From: Aldehydirespirator sp965116865
GTDB taxonomy: Bacteria > Actinomycetota > Acidimicrobiia > Acidimicrobiales > Aldehydirespiratoraceae
Assembly (NCBI GenBank): GCA_965116865.1
Contig: OZ220727.1
Span: 1,240,001 to 1,304,000, forward strand
Direction: 5' to 3'
DNA length: 64,000 bases
Shown here: positions 15,228-26,350 of the stretch, one piece after another
Layout: every line of letters starts with the position of its first letter
Numbering within the stretch: the first letter of the stretch is position 1
Program-made: the position numbers and the translations under genes
Notes under the pieces: model-generated
What the model was told of the DNA's origin: nothing
Database searches by the model: none
What the model saw: only the letters and a program-made list of their open reading frames with translations

Positions 15228-16255
15228 CCCGCCTCCCCGCGGGCAGGGGCGGGATCGCCCGAATGCTCGGCGCGGTCCGCGGAGCGAGGGCTGAAGGCAC
15301 GGCCGGGGCGGACGAACTGGGCTTGAACGGTGGCCATGGCCAGGGGCGGGACGATGCCCGTCTGCACGTCGCCGGCCAGATCCGCCAAGTCGGCGCCGAA
15401 CCGTGCCAGCGTCGGCGCCGCGGCGGCAGCCATCGCCTCCTCGACCTCGCCGAGCTCCAGACGGGCCCGCAGCAGGGCTGCCTTCCGCCGGGCGCGGTCC
15501 AGCGCCGAGGAGTTCGCCGCCAGGCCGGTGAGACCCTCCTCAGCCCGGCTCAGGCATGACAGCACCGAACGGGGCAGGTCCGGGGCGTGAAGCAGGTAGC
15601 GCACGACTCCGTCGGGGTCGGGAGCGTTGCCGTGCTGGCGGTGGTACGCCTGCAGCGAGCTGGTGAGCCGCAGCATCCGGGTGGCGTCCATCACCCCGCG
15701 GGCGTCGGCGTGGCTGGCCTCGAGCAGGTCGACCGTGAAAATCGACCGCTCCAGCATCCTGCCGACGACCACGAAGGCGTGGCCCTCGTCGCGTCGCATG
15801 CCCTCGTTGAGGATCCCGGAGATGGCCAGACAGGCCCGCCGCACCATCAGCAGAACCTCGTGGAGCCCGGCCGGCGGGTCGTCGGCATGGCCGAGGAACG
15901 GGAACCGGAGGTACAACCCGTTGGCCTCCTCCCACAGCTCGATCGGTATGCGGTCGCGGACCGAGCGCAGGTTCTCCCGGACCGCGACGATGGTCGACAC
16001 CACCGACCCGGGATTGTCGCTGTCCGACAGCAGGAACGCGACCAGCTGCGGACGGCTCTCAAGCGGACCGGCGGCCTCCAGCTCCTCTCGCAGCCCGAGG
16101 GTCCTGATCATCAGCTCGCCCTCGGCGCGTGCCTCGTCGGCCCGCAGGTGGGTGATCGAGTTGATCGCGTAGTTGAGGCACCTCGACGTGGACTCGGCCC
16201 TCTCCAGATAGCGGCCAGTCCACAGCAGCGCCTCGGCGTGACGGGCCAGGATCAC
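15224..16255 (-). CDS. Alpha-E domain protein (DUF403)
   Basis: A 343-residue, mostly helical protein beginning ILARHAEALLWTGRYLERAE, the signature opening of the alpha-E family (RHAE..FW.GRYLERAE). Further motifs include LFRFPFLG-like LYLRFPFLGHADDPP and AISGILNEGMRRDEGHAF. The biochemical role is unproven; the family is found almost always with the ATP-grasp and transglutaminase proteins encoded on either side. The start GTG at 16255 overlaps the stop of the ATP-grasp gene by 4 nt (GTGA), and its own stop overlaps the next start by 4 nt. Confidence 0.88.
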   Translation of the reverse strand: MILARHAEALLWTGRYLERAESTSRCLNYAINSITHLRADEARAEGELMIRTLGLREELEAAGPLESRPQLVAFLLSDSDNPGSVVSTIVAVRENLRSVRDRIPIELWEEANGLYLRFPFLGHADDPPAGLHEVLLMVRRACLAISGILNEGMRRDEGHAFVVVGRMLERSIFTVDLLEASHADARGVMDATRMLRLTSSLQAYHRQHGNAPDPDGVVRYLLHAPDLPRSVLSCLSRAEEGLTGLAANSSALDRARRKAALLRARLELGEVEEAMAAAAAPTLARFGADLADLAGDVQTGIVPPLAMATVQAQFVRPGRAFSPRSADRAEHSGDPAPARGEAG

Positions 16256-17790
16256 GTTCCGTCCCCCGACGAGCCCTCGCAGTCCCCGGCCTCTCCGGCC
16301 GGCCGGCAATCGGCCGTCACAGCCTCAGGGGCCAGGACCCAGGTGTCTTTGGAGCCGCCCCCCTGGGAGGAGTTGACGATGAGCGACCCCCGGCGCATGG
16401 CCACCCGGGTGAGCCCGCCCGGGAAGACCTCGGTCCGTTCGCCGGTCAGCACGAAGGGACGGAGGTCCAGGTGCCGGGGCTCGAGACGGTCCCCGGCGAC
16501 CGACGGCAGTGTGGAGAGCTGCACCAGCTCCTGCACGATCCAGCCGCGGGGCTCGGCCCCGATCGTGGCCCGGGCCTGCTCCAGCTGCTGCTCGGAGGCT
16601 TGGGGACCGATCAGCACGCCGTAGCCGCCCGACTCGCCGACCGGCTTGGCCACCAGCTCGTCGAGCCGGGCCAGAGCCTCACGTCGCTGGTCGGGGTCCC
16701 ACATCACGTAGGTGGCGACGTTGTCGATTATCGGCTCGGCTCCCAAGTAATAGCGGATCAGCTCCGGCACGTACGGGTAGACGCCCTTGTCGTCGACAAC
16801 GCCGTTGCCGAGGGCGTTGCACACAGTGACAGCGCCGGCCCGCAACGCGCCGAGGAGGCCGGGCACGCCCAGCGTCGAGTCGGGCCGGAAGGCCACCGGG
16901 TCAAGGAAGTCGTCGTCTATGCGCCGGTAGATGACGTCCACCTTCACCAGGCCCTCGATAGTCCGGGTGTAGACGCGGTGGCCGTCCACGACCAGGTCCC
17001 TTCCCTCGACCAGCTCCACTCCCATCGAGCGGGCCAGGAAGGCGTGCTCGAAGTAGGCGGAGTTGAAGATTCCCGGGGTCAGCACAACGATGTGGGGGTC
17101 GTCCTCGCCTCCAGGCGCCATCGACTCCAATGTGGAGCGCAGCATCCGGCCGTACTGCTCGGTGGGCTGCACGGCATGGTCGTAGAACAGCCAGCTGCAG
17201 GCCTTGGCCATGGCCGCCCGGTTCTCGACCACATAGGAGATCCCGCTGGGGCTCCGCAGGTTGTCTTCCAGCACCCGGTAGCGGCCGTCGGCGCCGCGCA
17301 CGACGTCGATCCCGGCGACGTTGCAGTGCGCGCCGTGGGGCACGGCGATGCCCACGGCGTTGCGTTCGAAGCCCCGCGACGACATCACCAGCCATCGAGG
17401 CACCACCCCGTCGGCCACGGCGGCGCCCTCGCCGCTGTACAGGTCGGCCAGGAAGCAGTTGAGGGCCGCCACCCGCTGGGTCAGGCCCCGCGCCAGCCCG
17501 TCCCACTCGGCGGCGGCGATGAGCCGAGGGAACAGGTCCATGGGCCAGATGCGCTCGGTGCCCTCCTCCTCGCTGTAGACGGTGAAGGTGATCCCCTGGC
17601 GTCGGAACTCGTCAGCGACGAGCTTCTCGAGGCGCTCCAACTCGCCGGCGTCCAGCTCGCGGAACCGTTCGACGATCCGCCGGTAGGTGCCGCGCACCGA
17701 CCCGTCGGCGCCGAACGCCTCGTCGTACCATCCGCTCGCGTCGTACTGGTCGAGCAGCCCGCTCCGCGTCTCACGCTCCTGTTCGGCCAT
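16252..17790 (-). CDS. Circularly permuted ATP-grasp protein
   Basis: A 512-residue protein of the circularly permuted ATP-grasp type. Characteristic segments are YRVLEDNLRSPSGISYVVEN, VDVIYRRIDDDFLDP, GNGVVDDKGVYPYVPELIRY, VAKPVGESGGYGVLIGP and RPFVLTG, followed by a C-terminal stretch ending in SQGGGSKDTWVL. Such proteins are thought to ligate amino acids or peptides using ATP. It is the first gene of the three-gene operon with alpha-E and transglutaminase, consistent with a cycle of peptide ligation and cleavage. The ATG at 17790 is the first methionine of the conserved frame (MAEQERET). The final about 40 residues are variable and Gly/Ser/Glu-rich. Confidence 0.9.
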   Translation of the reverse strand: MAEQERETRSGLLDQYDASGWYDEAFGADGSVRGTYRRIVERFRELDAGELERLEKLVADEFRRQGITFTVYSEEEGTERIWPMDLFPRLIAAAEWDGLARGLTQRVAALNCFLADLYSGEGAAVADGVVPRWLVMSSRGFERNAVGIAVPHGAHCNVAGIDVVRGADGRYRVLEDNLRSPSGISYVVENRAAMAKACSWLFYDHAVQPTEQYGRMLRSTLESMAPGGEDDPHIVVLTPGIFNSAYFEHAFLARSMGVELVEGRDLVVDGHRVYTRTIEGLVKVDVIYRRIDDDFLDPVAFRPDSTLGVPGLLGALRAGAVTVCNALGNGVVDDKGVYPYVPELIRYYLGAEPIIDNVATYVMWDPDQRREALARLDELVAKPVGESGGYGVLIGPQASEQQLEQARATIGAEPRGWIVQELVQLSTLPSVAGDRLEPRHLDLRPFVLTGERTEVFPGGLTRVAMRRGSLIVNSSQGGGSKDTWVLAPEAVTADCRPAGEAGDCEGSSGDGT

Positions 17791-17851
17791 CTGTCCATCG
17801 TAGATCACCCCCGGGCCGCGGCGGTGCGAGACGATCCGTCGAGTCGATTGC

Positions 17852-17890
17852 GTGCTTGGGAATATTGTGCGCAGAGTCACCTGCAAGCAC
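17852..17890. promoter_or_regulatory. Inverted repeat in the divergent ald / ATP-grasp promoter region
   Basis: GTGCTTG (17852-17858) and CAAGCAC (17884-17890) form a perfect 7-bp inverted repeat with a 25-bp gap containing AATATTG. It lies about 100 bp before ald and 60 bp before the divergent ATP-grasp operon. An Lrp/AldR-type operator is possible by analogy with regulation of alanine dehydrogenases in actinobacteria, but this is inference. Confidence 0.35.
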
Positions 17891-17989
17891 AAGCAGCGAG
17901 CTCTGTGGCCTGCAATCAGGGCAATGTCGCTCGACTTGTGTCGCGATGACGCGTGTAGCCTGCTGCGAGCCGCAAGTGGAAGGTCCCGT

Positions 17990-19105
17990 ATGCGCATCGG
18001 AGTGCCCAAGGAGATCAAGAGCGAAGAGCGCCGCGTCGGGCTCACCCCCGACAGCGTGCGGGAAGTCGCCGACCGCGGCCACGAGGTGTACGTAGAGCAA
18101 GGCGCAGGCACCGCTGCCGGGTTCGACGACGACGAGTACAAGGACCGCGGAGCGGTCATGGCGCCCACCGCCGCAGAGCTGTTCGACGCCGCCGAGCTGA
18201 TAGTGAAGGTCAAGGAGCCCCAAGCGGAGGAGCGGTCCCTGCTGAGGGCCGACCACACGTTGTTCGCCTACCTTCACCTCGCGCCCGACCCCGAGCAGGC
18301 CGACGACCTGCTCGCCAGCGGGGCCACCGCCATCGCCTACGAGTCGGTCACCGACCACAGGGGCCGACTCCCGCTGCTCGCCCCCATGTCGCAGGTGGCC
18401 GGCCGGATGGCCATCCAGGCCGGTGCCCGCTGCCTGGAGGCATCCGCCGGCGGGCGCGGAGTGCTGCTGGGCGGGGTTCCCGGCGTGGCCGCCGCCCCGG
18501 TCACAGTCGTCGGCGGCGGCGTGGTCGGCACCAACGCGGTGCAGATGGCCCTGGGGCTCGGTGCCGACGTGACCGTGCTGGACCGCGACGCGGCCGTGCT
18601 GGAATCTCTGTCCGCCCGCTTCGGTCCGACGCTGCGCACCCTCTACTCCACCCCCAGCCGGCTGGCCCAGGCGGTGTTCACCGCAGATCTGGTGATAGGG
18701 GCCGTGCTGCTGCCCGGCGCCCGGGCGCCGAGGCTGATAACCAGACAGATGGTGAAGGTGATGCGGCCCGGCACGGTGATCGTGGACGTGGCCATCGACC
18801 AGGGCGGCTGCGCCGAGACTTCCAGGCCCACCACGCACGCCGACCCCACCTACGTGGTCGACGAGGTGGTCCACTACTGCGTGGCCAACATGCCCGGCGC
18901 GGTGCCCCGCACAGCTACGCAGGCCCTCAACAACGTCACGCTTCCCTACGTACACAAACTTGCCGAGCAGGGCACCGTCGCGGCCGTCGCGTCGGACCGG
19001 AGCCTGCAGGACGGTCTCAGCGTCCGCAGCGGCCGGATCACCGAGCCGGCAGTGGCCGCCGCCCTCGGCTTCGACTACACCGAACCCCTGGACGCCCTGC
19101 CCTGA
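17990..19105 (+). CDS. ald: Alanine dehydrogenase
   Basis: A 371-residue enzyme of standard length that catalyses the reversible NAD-dependent oxidative deamination of L-alanine to pyruvate and ammonia. It opens with RIGVPKEIKSEERRVGLTPD, the family hallmark; Lys in KVKEP and His in YLHLAPD occupy the substrate-binding positions; the Rossmann loop is VTVVGGGVVGTNAVQMALGL; and VDVAIDQGGCAETSRPTTH is conserved near the C-terminus. GGAAGG precedes the ATG at 17990. It is a single gene, divergent from the ATP-grasp operon and convergent with ftsX. A 7-bp inverted repeat upstream may be an operator. Confidence 0.95.
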   Translation: MRIGVPKEIKSEERRVGLTPDSVREVADRGHEVYVEQGAGTAAGFDDDEYKDRGAVMAPTAAELFDAAELIVKVKEPQAEERSLLRADHTLFAYLHLAPDPEQADDLLASGATAIAYESVTDHRGRLPLLAPMSQVAGRMAIQAGARCLEASAGGRGVLLGGVPGVAAAPVTVVGGGVVGTNAVQMALGLGADVTVLDRDAAVLESLSARFGPTLRTLYSTPSRLAQAVFTADLVIGAVLLPGARAPRLITRQMVKVMRPGTVIVDVAIDQGGCAETSRPTTHADPTYVVDEVVHYCVANMPGAVPRTATQALNNVTLPYVHKLAEQGTVAAVASDRSLQDGLSVRSGRITEPAVAAALGFDYTEPLDALP

Positions 19106-19149
19106 CTCGAGAGGCCGGGCGAGCAGGCGGACGAATCGACTGAATACGG

Positions 19150-19250
19150 GCGAGGCCGTGGCCCGAGCGGCCCTCAGGTCGCAGCGAACAAGAGCGGGAG
19201 TGGCACTGCTGCGGCATCACGGACTTGCGCCTGTTTGCGCTCGCCGCGAG
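19150..19250 (+). repeat. Dispersed intergenic element, copy a
   Basis: Contains CGAGCGGCCCTCAGGTCGCA and GCGAACAAGAGCGGGA, and continues through a stretch matching the copy at 45529-45621 over about 90 bases with scattered substitutions. It lies between the convergent ald and ftsX genes. Related copies are at 22105, 26245 and 46915 on the other strand. Confidence 0.8.
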
Positions 19251-19282
19251 GCGAGGCGCCTGCCCGGCGGGCCGGGCGGCCG

Positions 19283-20176
19283 CTACTCGTTCAGGTGCAT
19301 CGCCACGGCCAGATTCGCGCCGACCACCGCGACCGCCGCAGCGATCGCCACCACCAGCAGGTTGACCTGCAGCATGGCGGCGTCGTCGACCTTGAACCCG
19401 GCCAGCAGCTGCAGACCGTCCACGTCGCTGAACTGGTCGATCACGTAGTTGCGCAACAGCGCGTTGCTGATCATGGCGACCACCGCCCCGAGCAGTCCCT
19501 GCACCAGTCCCTCCAGCATGAACGGGACGCGGATGAACCACTTTGTGGCCCCCACCAGACGCATGATCTCGATCTCGTCGCGCCGGTTGCCGATGGCCAC
19601 CGCCAGCGTGTTGAGGATCAGCAGGGTCGAGGCGCCGAGCAGGACGATCGAGCCGATGAACAGCACACGCCCGGCCCGGTTCGACAGGTTCTGCACGTCG
19701 CGGATCACATCCCCGGCGAAGGTGACCGTGCGGACGCCGGGCTTGCCCTCGAACTGGCTGCCGAGCTCCTCCACCACGTCGGGGTCGGGGTCGGTGGGCA
19801 CCACCCGGTAGTACGGGGGCACGCCCTCGGCGGTGAAGATCTCCAGCACCTCGGGCGTGTCCTCGAAGAACTCCTTGAACTCCTCGTAGGACTGCTCGCG
19901 GTCGGTGTACTCCCACCTCTCCACGCCGGGGCTCTCCTCGAGCTGGTTGCGGACGCTGGAATCCTCGTCGGTGCCGGCGCCGGCGTTCATCCACACGATC
20001 AGCTCGACGCCGTCCTGCCATCGGGCGGTGGCGCTGTCCACCGCCGCCTGGAACAGCATGAAGCCGCCGAACATGGCCAGAGACACCCCCACCGTGACCA
20101 CGGTGGCCACCGCCAGCAGGATGTTGCGCCACAGGTTCTGACCCGTCTCGCGCAGCACGTAGCGGAAGCTGAACAA
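19283..20176 (-). CDS. ftsX: Cell division protein FtsX (ABC-type membrane subunit)
   Basis: A 297-residue membrane protein with four membrane segments in the FtsX layout: one near the N-terminus (ILLAVATVVTVGVSLAMFGG), a large extracytoplasmic loop (about 55-165) containing the acidic stretch YEEFKEFFEDTPEVLEIF, then three C-terminal helices with NRRDEIEIMRLVGATKWFI as the conserved cytoplasmic segment. With FtsE it forms a complex that activates peptidoglycan hydrolases during division. It lies 45 bp downstream of ftsE on the same strand. Confidence 0.95.
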   Translation of the reverse strand: MFSFRYVLRETGQNLWRNILLAVATVVTVGVSLAMFGGFMLFQAAVDSATARWQDGVELIVWMNAGAGTDEDSSVRNQLEESPGVERWEYTDREQSYEEFKEFFEDTPEVLEIFTAEGVPPYYRVVPTDPDPDVVEELGSQFEGKPGVRTVTFAGDVIRDVQNLSNRAGRVLFIGSIVLLGASTLLILNTLAVAIGNRRDEIEIMRLVGATKWFIRVPFMLEGLVQGLLGAVVAMISNALLRNYVIDQFSDVDGLQLLAGFKVDDAAMLQVNLLVVAIAAAVAVVGANLAVAMHLNE

Positions 20177-20221
20177 CGGGGCCTACCCGCGGCCGGGCAC
20201 GAAGCTGGACACCGCTTCCTG

Positions 20222-20899
20222 CTACTCGTAGACGCCCCGGGCCTGGTCGCGCACGACCATCCCCCGGTCGAGCTCGACCACCCGCTGGCGCATGCTGTCC
20301 ACGACGCCACTGTCGTGGGTGGCCATCACCACGGTCGTGCCGGTCTCATTGATCCGCTCCAACAGGCGCATGATTCCCACCGAGGTCGCAGGGTCGAGGT
20401 TGCCGGTCGGCTCGTCGGCCAGCAGGATCAGCGGCCGGTTGACGAAGGCGCGGGCGACCGACACCCGCTGCTGCTCGCCCCCGGAGAGCTCGTGGGGGAA
20501 CCGGTCCATCTTGCGGGACAACCCGACCAGCTCCAGGATGGCGGGCACTTGGCGGTCGATGACCCGGGGGCTCCTGCCGATCACCTCGAGCGCGAAGGCG
20601 ACGTTCTCCGACACCGTCTTCTTCTGGAGGAGCTTGAAGTCCTGGAACACGTAGCCGATGTTGCGCCGCAGGTAGGGAACCCTCCAGCCGCTGAGTCCGC
20701 CGATGTCGCGGCCGGCCACGAATATCCGGCCGTGCTCGGGCACGTCCTCGCGGTTGAGCAGGCGGATGAACGTCGACTTGCCGGAACCGGAGGGACCCAC
20801 CAGGAAGACGAACTCCCCCTTGCCGATGTCGATGGTCACGTCGCGCAGGGCCACCACGTCGCCCCTGTAGACCTTCGTGACTTTCTGCATCTTGATCAT
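20222..20899 (-). CDS. ftsE: Cell division ATP-binding protein FtsE
   Basis: A 225-residue ABC ATPase. Walker A is GPSGSGKST, the signature motif is LSGGEQQRVSVARAF, and Walker B is LILLADEPTGNLD, with the H-loop in MATHD. Length and opening (MIKMQKVTKVYRGDVVALRD) are typical of FtsE. It pairs with FtsX at the septal membrane, acting as a mechanochemical switch for cell-wall hydrolases. The gene follows prfB with a 27-bp gap and precedes ftsX, a widespread actinobacterial arrangement. Confidence 0.96.
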   Translation of the reverse strand: MIKMQKVTKVYRGDVVALRDVTIDIGKGEFVFLVGPSGSGKSTFIRLLNREDVPEHGRIFVAGRDIGGLSGWRVPYLRRNIGYVFQDFKLLQKKTVSENVAFALEVIGRSPRVIDRQVPAILELVGLSRKMDRFPHELSGGEQQRVSVARAFVNRPLILLADEPTGNLDPATSVGIMRLLERINETGTTVVMATHDSGVVDSMRQRVVELDRGMVVRDQARGVYE

Positions 20900-20926
20900 C
20901 GGACGCCCTCGACCCTCACTCCACCA

Positions 20927-22096
20927 TCAGGCTTCGCGGACCGCGGTCCGCGATGACACGGCGACGGTACCAACCTCCCCGGTCGGGACCGCGGCGCCCG
21001 CGGCACGACTCCACCGCAGCCAGGCCTCCATGAACTGGTCGATATCCCCGCCGAGCACGGCGTCGACGTTGGAGGTCTCGTGGCGGGTGCGCTGATCCCT
21101 CACCATCTGGTAAGGCTGCATCACGTAGCTGCGTATCTGGCTGCCGAAACCCACCTTGCGCTGCTCGCCCTTTATGCCGGCGATCTCGTCGGCGAGCCGC
21201 TTGCGCTCCAGGTTGAGCAGCTTCGCTGCCAGCATCTGCATGGCCCGCTCCTTGTTCTGGTGCTGGCTGCGCTCGTTCTGGCAGCTCGTGACGATCCCAG
21301 TGGGCAGATGGGTGACCCGCACAGCCGAATCGGTGACGTTCACATGCTGGCCGCCGGCGCCCGACGAGCGGTAGGTGTCGACCCGCAGGTCCTTCTCGTC
21401 GATGGTCACCTCGTCGGAGACCTCCTCGAAGAAGGGAGCGACGTCGACCGCGGTGAACGCGGTCTGTCGCTTGCCTTCGTTGTTGAACGGAGAGATCCGC
21501 ACCAGGCGGTGCACCCCGTGCTCGGAGCGCATCCAGCCGTAGGCGCAGCGACCCTTCAACAGGAAGTCCACGCTGGAGTACCCGGCCTCGGCGCCCTCCG
21601 ACACGGCGGTCACCTCCAGACCGAAGCCGCGGCGCTCGGCCCAGCGTCGGTACATCCGAAGCAGCATCTCGGCCCAGTCCTGCGAGTCGGTGCCGCCCTC
21701 GCCGGACTTGATCTGGCAGACGGCGTCGCGCTCGTCGAACTCGCCGGTGAACAACGATCGCAGCTCGAGCTCGTCGAAGCGGGCGGCGACATCGGCCACC
21801 AGCCGCGCGATCTCGGCCTCCTCGCAGGAGTCGCCCTCCTCCACCGCGAGCTGGTTGAGGGTCTCCGCGTCGGAGATCCCTTCTGCGAGGCGCTCGAACA
21901 GCGCCAGGTCGTCGCTGATCGAGGCCAGCTCGGAGGTCACCGCCCGGGCCCGTTCAGGCTGATCCCACAGATCGGGGCGCGACGACTCGGCCTCGAGCTG
22001 CGGGAGCCGGACCCGCAGCGCGTCGATGCGGAGATAGGACTCGGCCTCCGCGAGACGGCCGCGCAGACCGCGCAGACCGTCGCTGAAGTCCTGCAC
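20927..22096 (-). CDS. prfB: Peptide chain release factor 2
   Basis: A 389-residue class I release factor recognising UGA and UAA. The tripeptide anticodon SPF is visible in VRISPFNNEGKRQT, and the catalytic GGQ is in RSSGAGGQHVNVTDSAVR. The gene is read in one frame from the GTG at 22096 and shows no programmed +1 frameshift site, unlike E. coli prfB. The last about 30 residues are a variable tail. It sits between secA and ftsE, a conserved actinobacterial order. Confidence 0.96.
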   Translation of the reverse strand: MQDFSDGLRGLRGRLAEAESYLRIDALRVRLPQLEAESSRPDLWDQPERARAVTSELASISDDLALFERLAEGISDAETLNQLAVEEGDSCEEAEIARLVADVAARFDELELRSLFTGEFDERDAVCQIKSGEGGTDSQDWAEMLLRMYRRWAERRGFGLEVTAVSEGAEAGYSSVDFLLKGRCAYGWMRSEHGVHRLVRISPFNNEGKRQTAFTAVDVAPFFEEVSDEVTIDEKDLRVDTYRSSGAGGQHVNVTDSAVRVTHLPTGIVTSCQNERSQHQNKERAMQMLAAKLLNLERKRLADEIAGIKGEQRKVGFGSQIRSYVMQPYQMVRDQRTRHETSNVDAVLGGDIDQFMEAWLRWSRAAGAAVPTGEVGTVAVSSRTAVREA

Positions 22097-22104
22097 GCCG
22101 TGTC

Positions 22105-22165
22105 ACCTGCTCGTGTTCGCTGCGCTCACGGGCCGCTCGGGCCACGGCCTCGCTCGACGCATAGC
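22105..22165 (-). repeat. Dispersed intergenic element, copy d
   Basis: On the minus strand: GAGCGAGGCCGTGGCCCGAG followed by CGGCCC and GCGCAGCGAACACGAGCAGG, a diverged relative of the elements at 19150, 26245, 45529 and 46915. It fills most of the secA-prfB gap. Confidence 0.6.
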
Positions 22166-22173
22166 CACGATGC

Positions 22174-24939
<2,766 letters not shown>

Positions 24940-24960
24940 CGGCCCGGACCCCTCCCCGCC

Positions 24961-25575
24961 TCAGCCGGCCTCGTCGATGAGGCCCACCGCGCCGTCGTCG
25001 CGCCGGTACACAACCGCGGAGCGCCCCGTGACCGAGTTGATGAAGAAGAAGAAGCCGTGGCCCATCAGGTCCATCTTGAGCGCCGCGTCGGCGGGACTGA
25101 GCGGGCCGAGGTGGAAGCGCTTGGTCTTGACGATCCTGAGCTCGGGCTCGGGCTCGGCCTCCTCGGAGTCCTCTGCCGCCCATCCGTCGGGATCCTGGCC
25201 GCCAGGACGGGAGTCGGCGACCGGCGGGGAGCCCGCCGCGGCCGTGGTCCGGATGGTGGCGCCGCGGCCGTGGTGACGCTTTTGGAGCTTGGTCCGCAGC
25301 TTGCGGATCTGGCGCTCCAACTTGGCCTCGGCGAGGTCGACGGCGGTGAAGGCGTCGGGGGCGACCACCTTGCATCGAAGCTGGTGGCCGTGCCCGGCCA
25401 GGGTCACTTCGCAGGTCTCGCGGTCGACGATGCGGGGATTGCGAGCCTCGTCGAAGTGGACCTCCGCTGTGTCGAGATCGTCCAAGTACCGGTCGAGTTG
25501 CCCGATCTTGGTTCGCACAGCCTCCTCTAGGCCGGGGGTGAGGGCAGTGTGACGGCTGCTGATCGAGATCTCCAC
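24961..25575 (-). CDS. hpf: Long-form ribosome hibernation promoting factor
   Basis: A 204-residue protein with the N-terminal S30AE domain (EISISSRHTALTPGLEEAVR, then YLDDLDTAEVHFDE) and a C-terminal dimerisation domain (VKTKRFHLGPLSPADAALKM, DLMGHGFFFFIN). Such long HPFs join two 70S ribosomes into inactive 100S dimers in stationary phase. A Pro/Gly/Glu-rich linker separates the domains. The start is GTG 25575, with GGGAGG 8 nt upstream. Its place before secA is the usual one in actinobacteria. Confidence 0.95.
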   Translation of the reverse strand: MEISISSRHTALTPGLEEAVRTKIGQLDRYLDDLDTAEVHFDEARNPRIVDRETCEVTLAGHGHQLRCKVVAPDAFTAVDLAEAKLERQIRKLRTKLQKRHHGRGATIRTTAAAGSPPVADSRPGGQDPDGWAAEDSEEAEPEPELRIVKTKRFHLGPLSPADAALKMDLMGHGFFFFINSVTGRSAVVYRRDDGAVGLIDEAG

Positions 25576-25619
25576 GTCCAACCTCCCTGAATTGGTTCGG
25601 CGACTCGTTCGACGCGCCC

Positions 25620-26171
25620 TCATCGTAGAGGTGCTGCGACTGGCTGCCGCGACGCAGCGGGCGCCACCGTAGCCACCGCGGCCACCACCGCCGACGCGCC
25701 GCCGGCCCTCAACGCTGCAGCCGCCGCCCGCAGCGTCGAGCCGGTGGTGCATACGTCGTCGACGACCAGAACCCGGCCGCTCGGCCGGCCGCGCCGCACG
25801 GTCATCCGGGGACCGTCGAGGCGCCCCGGCAGGGTCCGCGACGTCTGGGGCTCGTCGTCCAGCCGGCGCAGACAGGCGCGAGCCCGCAGCCCCAGCCGCC
25901 TGGCGAGGGCCCGGGCCAGCAGTTCGGCGGGATCGAAGCCGCGCTCGGAGCGGCGCGTCGGGCTGCATGGAACCCAGGTGACCAGGTCCGCGTCCCGTCC
26001 CTCGGACGCGACCGACGCCATCCGGTCGGCGATCTCGGTGACCGCGGCGGTCACGCGGCCGTACTTGAGGGCGCGTACCAGCCTGGCCGCGGCCCCCTCG
26101 TGGTGCCATCCGGCCCAGAGTGCGTCCACTCCGTCGATCCGCACATCTCCGTCGATCCGCACATCCTGCAT
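25620..26171 (-). CDS. ComF-family phosphoribosyltransferase-like protein
   Basis: A 183-residue protein with the ComF plan: LVRALKYGRV, WVPCSPTRRSERGFDPAELL, RRLDDEPQTSRTLPGR and the PRPP-binding loop VLVVDDVCTTGST. The N-terminal zinc-finger region of longer ComF proteins is missing. The ATG at 26171 is followed by a short direct repeat giving DVRIDGDVRIDG, so the true start could be slightly downstream. ComF proteins are linked to DNA uptake or are simple PRTase homologues; with no other competence genes in view the role is open. It lies 44 bp before hpf. Confidence 0.85.
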   Translation of the reverse strand: MQDVRIDGDVRIDGVDALWAGWHHEGAAARLVRALKYGRVTAAVTEIADRMASVASEGRDADLVTWVPCSPTRRSERGFDPAELLARALARRLGLRARACLRRLDDEPQTSRTLPGRLDGPRMTVRRGRPSGRVLVVDDVCTTGSTLRAAAAALRAGGASAVVAAVATVAPAASRQPVAAPLR

Positions 26172-26244
26172 CCGAGCAGCCTACGTCCGCTGCACGAAAA
26201 ATCCTATAAATGCTAGAAATATATCTAGAGCTATGAGGTAAGCT

Positions 26245-26350
26245 TGCTCCAGTGGGGCCGGTCCCGCTCTTGTTCGCTGCGACCTGAGGGCCGCTCGCGC
26301 CACGGCCCCGCCCGATGGTGGCGGATTCGCTCGCCTGTTCGCTCGGCCTC
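26245..26350 (-). repeat. Dispersed intergenic element, copy c
   Basis: The minus strand carries GCGGCCCTCAGGTCGCAGCG and AACAAGAGCGGGA like copies a and b, preceded by GGGGCCGTGGCGCGA. It occupies the gap between comF and the epimerase gene. Confidence 0.75.
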
